Assembly: GCF_019891395.1 (NCBI RefSeq)
Contig: NZ_CP078143.1
Span: 806,001-870,000 of the forward strand
DNA length: 64,000 nt
Origin: Nitratireductor kimnyeongensis
GTDB taxonomy: Bacteria > Pseudomonadota > Alphaproteobacteria > Rhizobiales > Rhizobiaceae
Direction: 5' to 3'
Below, in pieces: positions 31,884 through 41,413 of the stretch. A model generated the notes under the pieces. That model had not been told where the DNA came from. It did not search any database and saw only the letters and a program-made list of their open reading frames with translations. The number at the start of each line of letters is the position of its first letter. The first letter of the stretch is position 1. Both the position numbers and the translations under genes were made by a program.

Positions 31884-31907
31884 TCGGGCCAACAGGATTT
31901 TGATCAA

Positions 31908-33164
31908 ATGAGCATAGCCGACCAAAATCAGGATACAAAGAGGATGGCAAGTGCCCAGGAGAGCGACCACCTCGACCCGTTGAAAGACCTCCGCTCCCGT
32001 TTCACGCTACCAGACGGCCTGATATACCTTGACGGCAACAGCCTTGGCGTTCTGCCGACTGGTCTCGGTGATCGCATGAGCGAGGTTATCGAACGTCAGT
32101 GGGGCGAACGTCTTGTGCGCGGTTGGAACGACGCGGGCTGGATCGACCTGTCTTCTCACGTGGCGGGAAAGATTGCCGCTCTGGTCGGCACAGGTGCCAA
32201 CTGCGTTGCAGTTGGTGACTCCACATCCATCAACATCTTCAAGGTGCTCTCCGCCGCCCTCTCCCTGCGCCCCTCTCGCCGCGTCATTCTCTCCGACAAG
32301 AACAACTTTCCGACCGATCTCTATGTGGCCGATGGCCTCACGCGTCTCATCGGGCAAGGTTATGAATTGAAGCTGGCCACGGCCGAGACGATGACCGACG
32401 CCCTCGACGACAGTGTCGCTGCGGTTCTTTTGACGGAAGTCGATTATCGGACCGGCGAACGCTACGACATGAAGGCCATGACCCGGCACATTCACGACAA
32501 GGGCGCGCTGGCGATCTGGGACCTGTGCCACAGCGCCGGTGCCTTCCCGGTTCATCTCGATGCCGCAGGGGCGGATTTTGCCATCGGCTGCGGCTATAAA
32601 TACCTGAATGGAGGGCCTGGCGCGCCCGCCTTTCTTTATGTTGCCCAACGCCACCTGGAAGACATAACCCCGGCCCTGTCGGGATGGATGGGGCATGACG
32701 CCCCGTTCGCCTTCACAACGGATTACAGGCCGGCAGAGGGAATTGGCCGCATGAAAGTGGGCACACCGCCGATCCTCTCCCTCTCCGCGCTCAACATAGC
32801 ACTCGATGCGTTTGACGGTGTCGACATGAGCCTGCTACGCCGGAAATCGCAGGAACTGTGCGATCGTTTCATTTTCGAAGTGGAGCATCGTTGCCCTGAA
32901 CTGGAACTGGTCACCCCGCGCGACCGAGCCAGGCGTGGAAGCCAAGTCTCCTTCAGACATCCTGAAGGTTATGCGATCATGCAGGCCCTGATCGCCAATG
33001 GTGTTATCGGCGATTTTCGGGCCCCCGATATCTTGCGCTTCGGCATGACGCCACTCTATTTGCGGCATATCGACATTCTGGCCGCAGCAGAAATCCTGGA
33101 GCGTGTAATGCAGGGAAGGCTGTGGGATCGGGAAGAATACCGCGCACGCGCCAAAGTAACCTGA
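31908..33164 (+). CDS. kynU: Kynureninase
   Basis: 418 aa from ATG 31908 (AGGA 11 bp upstream; ATG 31944 is an alternative). PLP-dependent fold type I enzyme hydrolysing L-kynurenine to anthranilate and alanine. Seen: GLIYLDGNSLGVLP, AVGDSTSINIFKVLSAAL, IWDLCHSAGAFPVHLDAAGA with the PLP-ring Asp, the PLP-Lys in FAIGCGYKYLNGGPGAPAF, and GWMGHDAPF. No tryptophan dioxygenase, formamidase or monooxygenase gene is in the window. Divergent from a GntR regulator. Confidence 0.94.
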   Translation: MSIADQNQDTKRMASAQESDHLDPLKDLRSRFTLPDGLIYLDGNSLGVLPTGLGDRMSEVIERQWGERLVRGWNDAGWIDLSSHVAGKIAALVGTGANCVAVGDSTSINIFKVLSAALSLRPSRRVILSDKNNFPTDLYVADGLTRLIGQGYELKLATAETMTDALDDSVAAVLLTEVDYRTGERYDMKAMTRHIHDKGALAIWDLCHSAGAFPVHLDAAGADFAIGCGYKYLNGGPGAPAFLYVAQRHLEDITPALSGWMGHDAPFAFTTDYRPAEGIGRMKVGTPPILSLSALNIALDAFDGVDMSLLRRKSQELCDRFIFEVEHRCPELELVTPRDRARRGSQVSFRHPEGYAIMQALIANGVIGDFRAPDILRFGMTPLYLRHIDILAAAEILERVMQGRLWDREEYRARAKVT

Positions 33165-33198
33165 CAGCCGTCACCCATACCGTCTTCAGGCCCAAGCC

Positions 33199-33222
33199 GG
33201 GAAGCAACTCCGTTTGCTTCCC
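33199..33222 (+). terminator. Hairpin after kynU
   Basis: Perfect 9-bp stem GGGAAGCAA/TTGCTTCCC with a 6-nt loop, 35 bp past the stop. No T tract follows directly. Confidence 0.5.
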
Positions 33223-33359
33223 GTAGCCTTACGATAATTTAATACTAGAATAGATGAAAAGCCGCCCGGAAGCTGGCATAAAGAGCGAGGCTCGAAGCGA
33301 CCGGTCCACCGGCTGATGAGTGCCGCCTCCATTGTCAAAACCGAATCGCCGGAGCGTGC

Positions 33360-34532
33360 ATGTCTTTTTGGAAACAGGCAATTGCCTGCCTCATCGTTCT
33401 TATCGCCGCAGCATTCGTCTGGTTTCTGTACTACCCAGGCGCGCAGGATGTCTTGGCGCGCACAGGGCTTGTCTCAACTGGCGCAGGCTCTACACAGACA
33501 ACCGCCGAGCGCGGTCCGCAGCGGGGTGGCCGTGGCGGAGGTGGTGCGCCAGGACCGGTCGTGACTGCACCAATCACGCACGCCACGATCAATGACCGGC
33601 TCACCGCTATCGGCACCGGCCGGGCCCGGCGCTCGGTCGTCGTCAATCCGCTCACCGCTGGCACTCTGGTCGAGATCGCGGTCGCTTCCGGAGCGGACGT
33701 AAAGACTGGCGACCTTATCGCCAAGCTCGATTCTGACGCCGAGGAAATCGCGCTCGATCGCGCCGTCATCGCCCTGGATGACGCCAACGCGACGCTCGAG
33801 CGCATCAAGGCGCTGCGCACGTCCAATACCGTGAGCGTGGTGCAGCAGAACGAAGCCGAGCTTGCCTTGCGCAACGCCGAGCTGGCGAAACGCGAGGCTG
33901 AACTCGCGCTTGAACGGCGCTCCATCACCGCTCCGATCGACGGGACGGTGGGCATTCTTCCCATCTCCGCCGGCAGCTATGTAACGAGCAGCACGGAAAT
34001 CGCCAGCATAGACGACCGGTCGCAAATTCTGGTGGATTTCTGGATTCCCGAGCGTTACGCCGGATTGGTCGATATCGGCTCGCCACTGACGGCCGTTTCC
34101 GTCGCCCGCGCATCTTCGGTTCACGAAGGCGAAATAAGTGCGATTGACAACCGCATCGACCCGGAAAGCCGAACACTGCGCATCGAGGGGCGCATCGACA
34201 ATCCCGACGACCGGTTGCGCGCCGGCATGGCCTTTACCATCTCCATGCGCTTCCCCGGTGAGACCTACCCGGCCATCGACCCTCTCGCCATTCAGTGGAG
34301 CTCCGACGGGCCTTTCGTCTGGGCTGTGGAAGACGGTACGGCCCGCCAGAAACCGGTACGCATCGTGCAACGCAATGCGGACAGCGTGCTTGTTGACGCC
34401 GAGTTCGACGAGAACGCCCTCGTTGTCACCCAGGGCATTCACAACGTGCGGGAGGGCTCTCCCGTTGAAACGGCCGGCAATCCGGCCAACGCCGGCGCCA
34501 GGCAGGCCAACGCGGGAGGATCCGCGTCATGA
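33360..34532 (+). CDS. RND efflux system periplasmic adaptor (HlyD/MFP family)
   Basis: 390 aa. One N-terminal membrane anchor (about 7-25), a Gly/Arg-rich stretch (GPQRGGRGGGGAPGPV), then lipoyl halves (VVVNPLTAGTLVEIAV ... RSITAPIDGTVGILPISAG) flanking a coiled coil (about 125-185), a beta-barrel and a membrane-proximal domain. It links the inner-membrane pump to an outer-membrane channel. Its stop overlaps the RND start (ATGA). No TetR regulator or TolC-like gene is adjacent. Confidence 0.92.
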   Translation: MSFWKQAIACLIVLIAAAFVWFLYYPGAQDVLARTGLVSTGAGSTQTTAERGPQRGGRGGGGAPGPVVTAPITHATINDRLTAIGTGRARRSVVVNPLTAGTLVEIAVASGADVKTGDLIAKLDSDAEEIALDRAVIALDDANATLERIKALRTSNTVSVVQQNEAELALRNAELAKREAELALERRSITAPIDGTVGILPISAGSYVTSSTEIASIDDRSQILVDFWIPERYAGLVDIGSPLTAVSVARASSVHEGEISAIDNRIDPESRTLRIEGRIDNPDDRLRAGMAFTISMRFPGETYPAIDPLAIQWSSDGPFVWAVEDGTARQKPVRIVQRNADSVLVDAEFDENALVVTQGIHNVREGSPVETAGNPANAGARQANAGGSAS

Positions 34533-37500
34533 AGGAAACGCTTCAGAACGCCCAGACCGGCATCACCGCTCTTTTTGTCCGCCGCCCGGTCCTTGCCTTT
34601 GTATTCAATACGCTGATTGCAGTTGCAGGTCTTGCGGCGCTTTTCGGCATCGAGGTCCGTGAACTGCCCGACGTCGATCGTCCCGTCATCACCGTCTCCA
34701 CCGATTTCTCCGGCGCCGCCGCCGAAACGATGGACCGAGAAGTCACGGCGATGATCGAAGGCGCTGCAGCCCGTGTTTCCGGCGTGGTGGCGATATCTTC
34801 AGACTCCTCCTATGGCCGCAGCCGGGTGACTGTGGAGTTCAGCGACAACGTCAACCTGGATACAGCCGCTTCCGATCTGCGCGATGCGGTAAGCCGCATC
34901 CAGAACAGTCTTCCCGATGATGCCGACGCGCCGCGCATCATCAAATCCGACAATGACGCGCAGGCGGTCATGCGGATTGCACTCACCTCCGTCAGCCTAC
35001 CCGTACAGCAACTCACGACCCTGGTGGAAGATGAAGTCGTCGATGCGTTTTCGGCCGTGCCGGGGGTTGCCGACGTTCAGGTTTATGGCGACCGAACGGA
35101 AATCTTCCGCGTCGATATCGACCAGACCAAGCTCTCAAGCATGGGGCTGACGGTCGCCGATGTTTCCAAGGCGCTTGACACTGTCGCTTTCGACACTCCG
35201 GCGGGCTCCCTCAGCAACACGACACAGGACCTGACGGTACGCGCCACAGCCGCCATCTCGACACCGCAAGAGTTCGAAGCAATCTATCTCAAGGACAATG
35301 TCCGCCTGGGAGAGGTGGCGACCGTGACCCTTGGCGGTGATTTGGGGGAAAGCCAGCTGCGGGCCAACGGCCGCACCGGCATCGGACTGGGCATCGTGCG
35401 CCAGGCTCAATCGAACACGCTCGAGATCTCCACCGGCGTCCGCAAGGCGGTGGAAGAAGTGCGCGCAATTTTGCCTGAAGGTGTCGACATCGAGGTGACC
35501 AGCGATGACGCGACCTTCATCAATGGCGCCATTCACGAGGTTGAGATCGCACTGTTGATCTCCGTAACGGTCGTGCTTCTGGTGATCTTCATCTTTCTGC
35601 GCGACGTCCGTGCGACGATCATACCGGGTCTTGCCATTCCGGTGGCGCTGATCGGCACGCTGGCCACCATTTATCTCACCGGCTTTTCCATCAACATCCT
35701 GACCCTTCTTGCCCTCGTTCTGGCGACTGGCCTTGTGGTGGACGACGCCATCGTGGTTCTGGAGAACATCGTGCGCCGGCGCAATGAAGGCATGGGCGCG
35801 CGCGCTGCCGCCGTGCTCGGCACGCAGGAGGTCTTCTTCGCGGTTCTGGCAACGACAGCCACGCTTATCGCCGTCTTCGTTCCCATCTCCTTCCTCCCCG
35901 GACAGGCTGGCGGCCTTTTCAAGGAATTCGGCTTCGTGCTGGCCATGGCCGTCTTCCTGTCCTCGATTGTAGCGCTATCGCTATGCCCGATGCTCGCCTC
36001 CCGCATGCTGGCCTCGCACCCCGAAGGGGAAGCACAGAAAGAGGGCGGTGCCGGGTCGGGCACCGGCCGGGTCCTGTCCGCGCTGTATCGGCGCTGCCTG
36101 CAGGCCTGCCTCAACGCGCCTGCCGTTGTGGTGGTGATTTCTGTGCTGTTTGCTGCCGCTTCCTACGGTGCCTTCGGCTTCATCAAATCCGAGATCACGC
36201 CGAACGAGGATCGTTCGCTCGCCTTCATGCGCGTTTCGGCTCCGCAAGGGGTCAGCCTTGACTACTTTGCCGAGCGAATGCGCCGCATCGAAACGCTGAT
36301 AGAGCCCTTGCGCGACAGCGGCGAGGTGGTCAGCACATTCTCGATAGCCGGGCGCGGCGCCTCCAACAGCGGCTTTCTCGTGCTGCAACTTGCCGACTGG
36401 GAGAACCGCGAGCGCAGCCAGCAGGAAATCGTTGCCGATATCTCCGCCCGTGTACGCAATGAGCCGGGTGTTCGCGCTTTCGTCTTTCAGCCGAACAGTC
36501 TGGGCATTCGTGGCGCTGGCAACGGCCTCAGTTTCGCGATTGCCGGCAACAATTACGCCAAACTGACGGAGACCGCCGAGAAGATCGTCGCCGCCATGGA
36601 GGAGGATCCGAGTTTCCGCCAGGCCCGGCTCTCCGATGACACGACACAACCCCAGCTTTCGATCGCGATCGACCGCGACCGCGCCTTCGATCTCGGGATC
36701 GATATCGACGGACTTGGCAACACGATCCAGGCGATGCTCGATGGCCGCAAGATCGGCTCGGTCTTCATCGACGATCGCAGCGTGGACGTGAAACTGGTCT
36801 CGACCACGAACCCGGTCAATGATCCAACCGATCTGGAGAACATCTACATCAAGGCTGGTGACGGTCGCTTTGTGCCGTTGTCCGTTATTGCAACGCTCCA
36901 GGAGAAGGCGGTCCCGCCCTCCCTCTCGCGCGAGGACCAGTTGCGCTCCGTGGGCGTCAACGCTGCCCTCGGCAATGTCGCCCTCGGCGAAGCATATGAA
37001 CGCGCACAGGCGATCGCCGAACCGTTGCTCGAACCCGGCATGCGGCTCGTGCCGCTCGGCGAGGCGGCCGCACTCGGCGAAACCGCCAATTCGATGTTGA
37101 TCATTTTCGGCTTCGCGCTGGTCATCATCCTCCTTGTGCTCGCCGCCCAGTTCGAGAGCTTCACCAGCGCGGTCATCATCATGGCAACAGTACCGCTCGG
37201 GCTCGCCTGTGCTGTCTTCGCGATGCTGCTGACGGGCACCAGCCTCAATGTCTACAGCCAGATCGGCCTCGTCCTTCTGGTTGGCATCATGGCCAAGAAC
37301 GGAATTCTCATCGTCGAGTTCGCCAATCAGCTGCGTGATCGGGGGATGGGTGTCCGCCAGGCCATTGAAGAGGCATCGCTGATCCGTCTGCGTCCGGTCG
37401 CCATGACGATGATCTGCACCATCGTCGGCGGGGTACCGTTGGTGCTTGCAAGCGGCGCGGGCGCGGAAGCGCGTGTCGCTCTTGGCTGGGTGATCGTGGG

Positions 37501-37651
37501 CGGGCTTGGCCTTTCCACATTGTCGACCCTTTTCCTGACCCCGGTGGCTTATCTGCTGCTTGGCCGGTTCATTACCCCGAAAGTGGAAGAAGAAGAAAGG
37601 CTGGAGCGCGAGCTTCAACACGCATCGCGGATCGGTGGCAAGCTGTCCTGA
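34529..37651 (+). CDS. RND (HAE-1/AcrB-type) multidrug efflux permease
   Basis: 1040 aa, full length. Helix 1 is RPVLAFVFNTLIAVAGLAAL; proton-relay Asp405 and Asp406 lie in GLVVDDAIVVLENIVRR in TM4; C-terminal half has GIMAKNGILIVEFANQLRD and PVAMTMICTIVGGVPLVLAS. Two large periplasmic loops follow TM1 and TM7. It exports drugs or hydrophobic compounds using the proton gradient. Translationally coupled to the adaptor gene upstream. Confidence 0.96.
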   Translation: MKETLQNAQTGITALFVRRPVLAFVFNTLIAVAGLAALFGIEVRELPDVDRPVITVSTDFSGAAAETMDREVTAMIEGAAARVSGVVAISSDSSYGRSRVTVEFSDNVNLDTAASDLRDAVSRIQNSLPDDADAPRIIKSDNDAQAVMRIALTSVSLPVQQLTTLVEDEVVDAFSAVPGVADVQVYGDRTEIFRVDIDQTKLSSMGLTVADVSKALDTVAFDTPAGSLSNTTQDLTVRATAAISTPQEFEAIYLKDNVRLGEVATVTLGGDLGESQLRANGRTGIGLGIVRQAQSNTLEISTGVRKAVEEVRAILPEGVDIEVTSDDATFINGAIHEVEIALLISVTVVLLVIFIFLRDVRATIIPGLAIPVALIGTLATIYLTGFSINILTLLALVLATGLVVDDAIVVLENIVRRRNEGMGARAAAVLGTQEVFFAVLATTATLIAVFVPISFLPGQAGGLFKEFGFVLAMAVFLSSIVALSLCPMLASRMLASHPEGEAQKEGGAGSGTGRVLSALYRRCLQACLNAPAVVVVISVLFAAASYGAFGFIKSEITPNEDRSLAFMRVSAPQGVSLDYFAERMRRIETLIEPLRDSGEVVSTFSIAGRGASNSGFLVLQLADWENRERSQQEIVADISARVRNEPGVRAFVFQPNSLGIRGAGNGLSFAIAGNNYAKLTETAEKIVAAMEEDPSFRQARLSDDTTQPQLSIAIDRDRAFDLGIDIDGLGNTIQAMLDGRKIGSVFIDDRSVDVKLVSTTNPVNDPTDLENIYIKAGDGRFVPLSVIATLQEKAVPPSLSREDQLRSVGVNAALGNVALGEAYERAQAIAEPLLEPGMRLVPLGEAAALGETANSMLIIFGFALVIILLVLAAQFESFTSAVIIMATVPLGLACAVFAMLLTGTSLNVYSQIGLVLLVGIMAKNGILIVEFANQLRDRGMGVRQAIEEASLIRLRPVAMTMICTIVGGVPLVLASGAGAEARVALGWVIVGGLGLSTLSTLFLTPVAYLLLGRFITPKVEEEERLERELQHASRIGGKLS

Positions 37652-37760
37652 ACATCGGACCGGAAGCGGGTGACAACCGCAGGACAAAACTGTATCTGTG
37701 CGCGGCGCGCGGGGGCGAATGCATCCCGCGCGACCCCTTCAACAGCCACGGAGTGCCCCG

Positions 37761-38243
37761 TTGATTACCGGGACAATCAGCATTGAGGAAGCCGAGAAAC
37801 TGGTGGGCCAGGAAGTCGGCCTATCCAACTGGCGTGTCGTCACCCAGGAAATGATCGACCAGTTCGCTGCGGCGACCGATGATCATCAGTTCATCCACAC
37901 CGATCCCGAACGCGCCGCGCGAGAAACCCCCTATGGCGGCACGATCGCGCACGGCTTTCTCTCCCTGTCCCTTCTTTCAACCATGGTGTTCGAGGCGGTG
38001 CCGCGTCTTGAAGGGGCAGCGATGGGCGTTAATTTCGGTTTCGAGCGGATCCGCTTCCTGGCGCCCGTGCGATGCGGCGCCCGCATTCGCGCGCGCTTCG
38101 TGCTCGCCGCGATCAAACTGCGTCCCTCGGGTATCGCCGAGGTGAACTATGATGTCTCGGTGGAAATAGAGAACTCTCTGAAACCGGCTCTGACAGCGCA
38201 TTGGCTGACACTGGCGATGCCCGATCGTAGTCGGGAGGAATAG
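37761..38243 (+). CDS. MaoC-like (R)-specific enoyl-CoA hydratase family protein
   Basis: 160 aa if started at TTG 37761, which has ACGGAG 7 bp upstream; an upstream start would add 21 residues without family similarity. The hot-dog hydratase motif is intact: FAAATDDHQFIHTDPERA (catalytic Asp and His) followed by GGTIAHGFLSLSLL and NFGFERIRFLAPVRCGARI. Members hydrate 2-enoyl-CoA to (R)-3-hydroxyacyl-CoA, often feeding polyhydroxyalkanoate. 109 bp after the RND gene on the same strand. Confidence 0.87.
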   Translation: MITGTISIEEAEKLVGQEVGLSNWRVVTQEMIDQFAAATDDHQFIHTDPERAARETPYGGTIAHGFLSLSLLSTMVFEAVPRLEGAAMGVNFGFERIRFLAPVRCGARIRARFVLAAIKLRPSGIAEVNYDVSVEIENSLKPALTAHWLTLAMPDRSREE

Positions 38244-38412
38244 AGGAGCGAGTTTCCTTTAGAATAATCCGGTCTGGCTTCGAATCGAGGCACTGCGTTA
38301 ACGTTACCGGGCAGCAAACAATTGCTCGTCCGTCTTCATACAGTTATTCAACTAATGAATACTTGCAGCCTTCAGATTCTGGAAGGCATTTCTGTTCCTC
38401 CAAGAGTTATCC

Positions 38413-39120
38413 ATGCCGCTCAGTTCCAGCCCATCGCTCCAAGAGGAAGAACGGAAAAATCCATACCGAGATCCTGAAAGCCTGGAGTTCAACTTCAGAG
38501 CAAGACGATTTCAGCATATCCGCCCGCTTATCGAAGACGCTTTGGACGAGGCGCAACACATCAACATTCTCGATCTCGGCGGCACGGAAGAATACTGGCG
38601 GATCGGCGCTGATTTTCTGAACCACCATCGTCACAAGCTCAAAATCACGCTTCTCAATCTGGAAGCGGAGCAGGTGGAAGATACAGAGATCTTCGAAGCA
38701 TGTGCTGGTGATGCTGCAGATCCCCTATTGCTGGAAGGTGAGCGTTTCGACCTCGTGCACTCCAATTCCGTTGTCGAGCATATGGGTAGCTGGGACAGGA
38801 TGCAGAGATTTGCCGAAAACAGCAAAAGACTCTCCAGACGCTACTTCGTCCAGACCCCGAATTACTGGTTTCCCTTCGAGCCGCATTTCCGTCTGCCGGG
38901 ATTTCAGTATCTGTCCAAGACCATGAAGGTCTCACTCGTGCAGCGGTTTCAACTCGGGTTTTTTCCCCGGACACCGGATCGGGGAGAAGCGTGCGATCTG
39001 GTCAGGCACAACACGCTGATTTCAGCGACACAGATGCAACGACTGTTCGATGACGGGACCATTGTTTTCGAGAAGTTCGCTTTCTTGAACAAGTCGATCA
39101 TGGCGGTCCGCGCGCGCTGA
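38413..39120 (+). CDS. Class I SAM-dependent methyltransferase-like protein
   Basis: 235 aa. The SAM-binding block is NILDLGGTEEYWRIG (about residue 50) and the acidic strand-4 motif FDLVHSNSVVEHMGSW (about 112-127). It is followed by RYFVQTPNYWFPFEPHFRLP, a pattern common to methyltransferases of sugar or surface polymers. The substrate is unknown. Flanked by 169 bp upstream and 73 bp downstream, so it stands alone. The motif I variant with two glycines is weaker than usual. Confidence 0.78.
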   Translation: MPLSSSPSLQEEERKNPYRDPESLEFNFRARRFQHIRPLIEDALDEAQHINILDLGGTEEYWRIGADFLNHHRHKLKITLLNLEAEQVEDTEIFEACAGDAADPLLLEGERFDLVHSNSVVEHMGSWDRMQRFAENSKRLSRRYFVQTPNYWFPFEPHFRLPGFQYLSKTMKVSLVQRFQLGFFPRTPDRGEACDLVRHNTLISATQMQRLFDDGTIVFEKFAFLNKSIMAVRAR

Positions 39121-39193
39121 CCACGCGCTTCCTCTGCAGGCTGGCCGGTCAGGTGAGGCCGGACGCGACTGCAACCCGGCCTCAATGAGCGTG

Positions 39194-41200
39194 CTATTCT
39201 TCTTTCTGCGCCTGAACGTCATGTTCCGGTGCGGCCGAGACCAGCTCTGAGGCCGTCGACTGGACCAGCAGCAGATAGCGCTCATACTGGATCAGAACAT
39301 CATGGATGATCTGGTCGCGCGTCATCCCCATGACGTCATACCCCTTGCTGCCACTTGAGAACTCGGTCCGGGCTTCGTAACGCAGGCCGGATCTTGCAGC
39401 ATCGAAGGCGGAGAATGCAGGTAGTTTCTGAGAGGCTGGTGCGACACCGTAGACAAAGTTTCGCATGTCTTCGGCAGGCGAAGTCAACGCGATGGCCCCG
39501 CTTTCCTCTTGCTCGACAAATGCCTCCCGTCCCCGCTCGGTTAGTTCCTTTGCCACCTGTTCAAGCGCGGGCTTCACCTCCTTCTGAATGAAGGCGAGGA
39601 TCTCCTTTTCGCTCGGCGCATGCAGCATCAACCCAAGTCTCCGCTGCCAGGTCAGCCCGGAAGCCGGAAAGGCTGGAGCAACCTGTGGCACAGCGGCATG
39701 AGCTTCGCGTTGCGCCAGATCGGCCCGCATCCCTACATAGAGCGCCCAGACCAGGGCCAGCATGACGAATGTGAAGGGCAAGGCGCTGGCAATCGTGGCC
39801 GATTGCAACGCACCCAACCCACCCGCAAGAAGCAGGGACCCAGCAACCAAGCCTTCAAGCGCACACCAGAAGACGCGCTGGATGGTTGAGGTTTCCGTTT
39901 CGCCACCGGCCGCGATGGTATCGATAACGAGCGAACCGGAATCGGAGGAGGTGACAAAAAAGATTGCGACCAGCGCGACGGCCAGCGCCGATGTCAGCCC
40001 CGTGAGTGGCAGATAGGTGAAGAATTGGAAAAGGCCAACTGAGACGTCCTTTGCCACTTCCGCCCCCAGCTCGCCAGCAGCGATGCCCGTATCCACGAAA
40101 ATCGCCGTGTTGCCGAAAACGGTCATCCAGAAGAAGGTGAAGCCGGCTGGAATGAAAAGGACGGCCGTCACGAATTCCCGCACTGTGCGACCGCGTGAGA
40201 TGCGGGCAATGAACATGCCCACGAAAGGTGACCAGGAGATCCACCACGCCCAGTAGAACAGCGTCCAGCCATCAACCCAGGGCGTCGGCTCATAGGCATA
40301 GATGTTGAAGGTGCGCAGGACAAGCGTGTCGAGATAAAGTCCGATATTCTGAACGAAATCGCGAAAGAGATCCGCTGTCGGCCCAACGACAAGCACGAAG
40401 ATCATCAATAGGACCGCCACGATCAGGTTCGTTTCCGAGAGGATGCGAACCCCCTTGTCCAGCCCTGTGACCACCGAGATGGTGGCAAACGCGGTGATGA
40501 CAGCGATAAGGGGCAACTGCACCCAGGGCGCAATGGGCAATCCGATCAGGTAGTTGAGACCTGCGTTGATCTGGGTGACACCCAGACCAAGCGATGTCGC
40601 GATCCCGAACATAGTGCCCACTATGGCAAAGATATCCACCGCATGGCCGATGGGTCCGTTAATCTTGTCCTTCAACAGCGGATAGAGGCCCGAACGGATG
40701 GTGAGCGGCAAGTTGTAGCGATAGCCGAAATAAGCAAGCGAAAGTCCCACCACTGCGTAGATGGCCCAGGCATGGATACCCCAGTGGAAAAAGGTGACCG
40801 TCATGGCCTCGCGCATCGCAGCGATGCTTCCCGGCTCTGCTGTTGGCGGCGCCAGAAAATGGGTCATTGGCTCGCCCACCGCATAGAACATGAGCCCGAT
40901 GCCCATACCCGCGGCGAACAGCATGGCAACCCAGGAATGATACTTGAACTCAGGTTCGGAATCATCCGGTCCCAACTTCAGTCTGCCAAACTGCCCGAAC
41001 GAAAACAGAAGCACTGCAGCCAGGAAAATACCGACAGAGAGGAGATAGAGCCAACCGAAGCTCGCCAGGATGCTGCTCTGCAAAGCAGAAAACATCTCCC
41101 CCGCCCGGTCGGGAAACACGATACCGATCAAAAGAAACACGGCGATGATGGAAACCGCACCGAAAAAGACCGGTGGATTGATAACAAAGCGATTGAACAT
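39194..41200 (-). CDS. betT: BCCT-family choline/betaine transporter, BetT-like
   Basis: 668 aa with twelve predicted helices and a long C-terminal cytoplasmic domain (about 150 residues), the layout of BetT/BetP. Conserved parts: [20 protein letters not shown], the helix-8 signature [20 protein letters not shown], and [16 protein letters not shown]. It imports choline or glycine betaine with sodium or protons; the extended tail of BetT-type proteins senses osmotic change. Neighbouring soxBDAG would act further down betaine breakdown, supporting choline/betaine use. Confidence 0.9.
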   Translation of the reverse strand: MFNRFVINPPVFFGAVSIIAVFLLIGIVFPDRAGEMFSALQSSILASFGWLYLLSVGIFLAAVLLFSFGQFGRLKLGPDDSEPEFKYHSWVAMLFAAGMGIGLMFYAVGEPMTHFLAPPTAEPGSIAAMREAMTVTFFHWGIHAWAIYAVVGLSLAYFGYRYNLPLTIRSGLYPLLKDKINGPIGHAVDIFAIVGTMFGIATSLGLGVTQINAGLNYLIGLPIAPWVQLPLIAVITAFATISVVTGLDKGVRILSETNLIVAVLLMIFVLVVGPTADLFRDFVQNIGLYLDTLVLRTFNIYAYEPTPWVDGWTLFYWAWWISWSPFVGMFIARISRGRTVREFVTAVLFIPAGFTFFWMTVFGNTAIFVDTGIAAGELGAEVAKDVSVGLFQFFTYLPLTGLTSALAVALVAIFFVTSSDSGSLVIDTIAAGGETETSTIQRVFWCALEGLVAGSLLLAGGLGALQSATIASALPFTFVMLALVWALYVGMRADLAQREAHAAVPQVAPAFPASGLTWQRRLGLMLHAPSEKEILAFIQKEVKPALEQVAKELTERGREAFVEQEESGAIALTSPAEDMRNFVYGVAPASQKLPAFSAFDAARSGLRYEARTEFSSGSKGYDVMGMTRDQIIHDVLIQYERYLLLVQSTASELVSAAPEHDVQAQKEE

Positions 41201-41413
41201 GAAGGAATACTCTCTGCGCTTCCGTTTTCGAAATGGCGATTGGCGCTCTCAAAAAATGGCTCGCGGAGGGTAACCCCCCGAATGTCTAGCACACGCTAAC
41301 AGAGCGCCGGCGGCAAGCGACTCGTTTCTGCGGTGCATGACGTGGATTGTCAATGATTGGAGACCAATGCCAAGGCGCGCACTCGGGGGGGCCTTAACAG
41401 AAGATGTATGTTT

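Noticed and set aside
35981..37687. 568-aa open frame on the - strand inside the RND pump
   Set aside because: Antisense of well-conserved pump helices; no ribosome site or family pattern.
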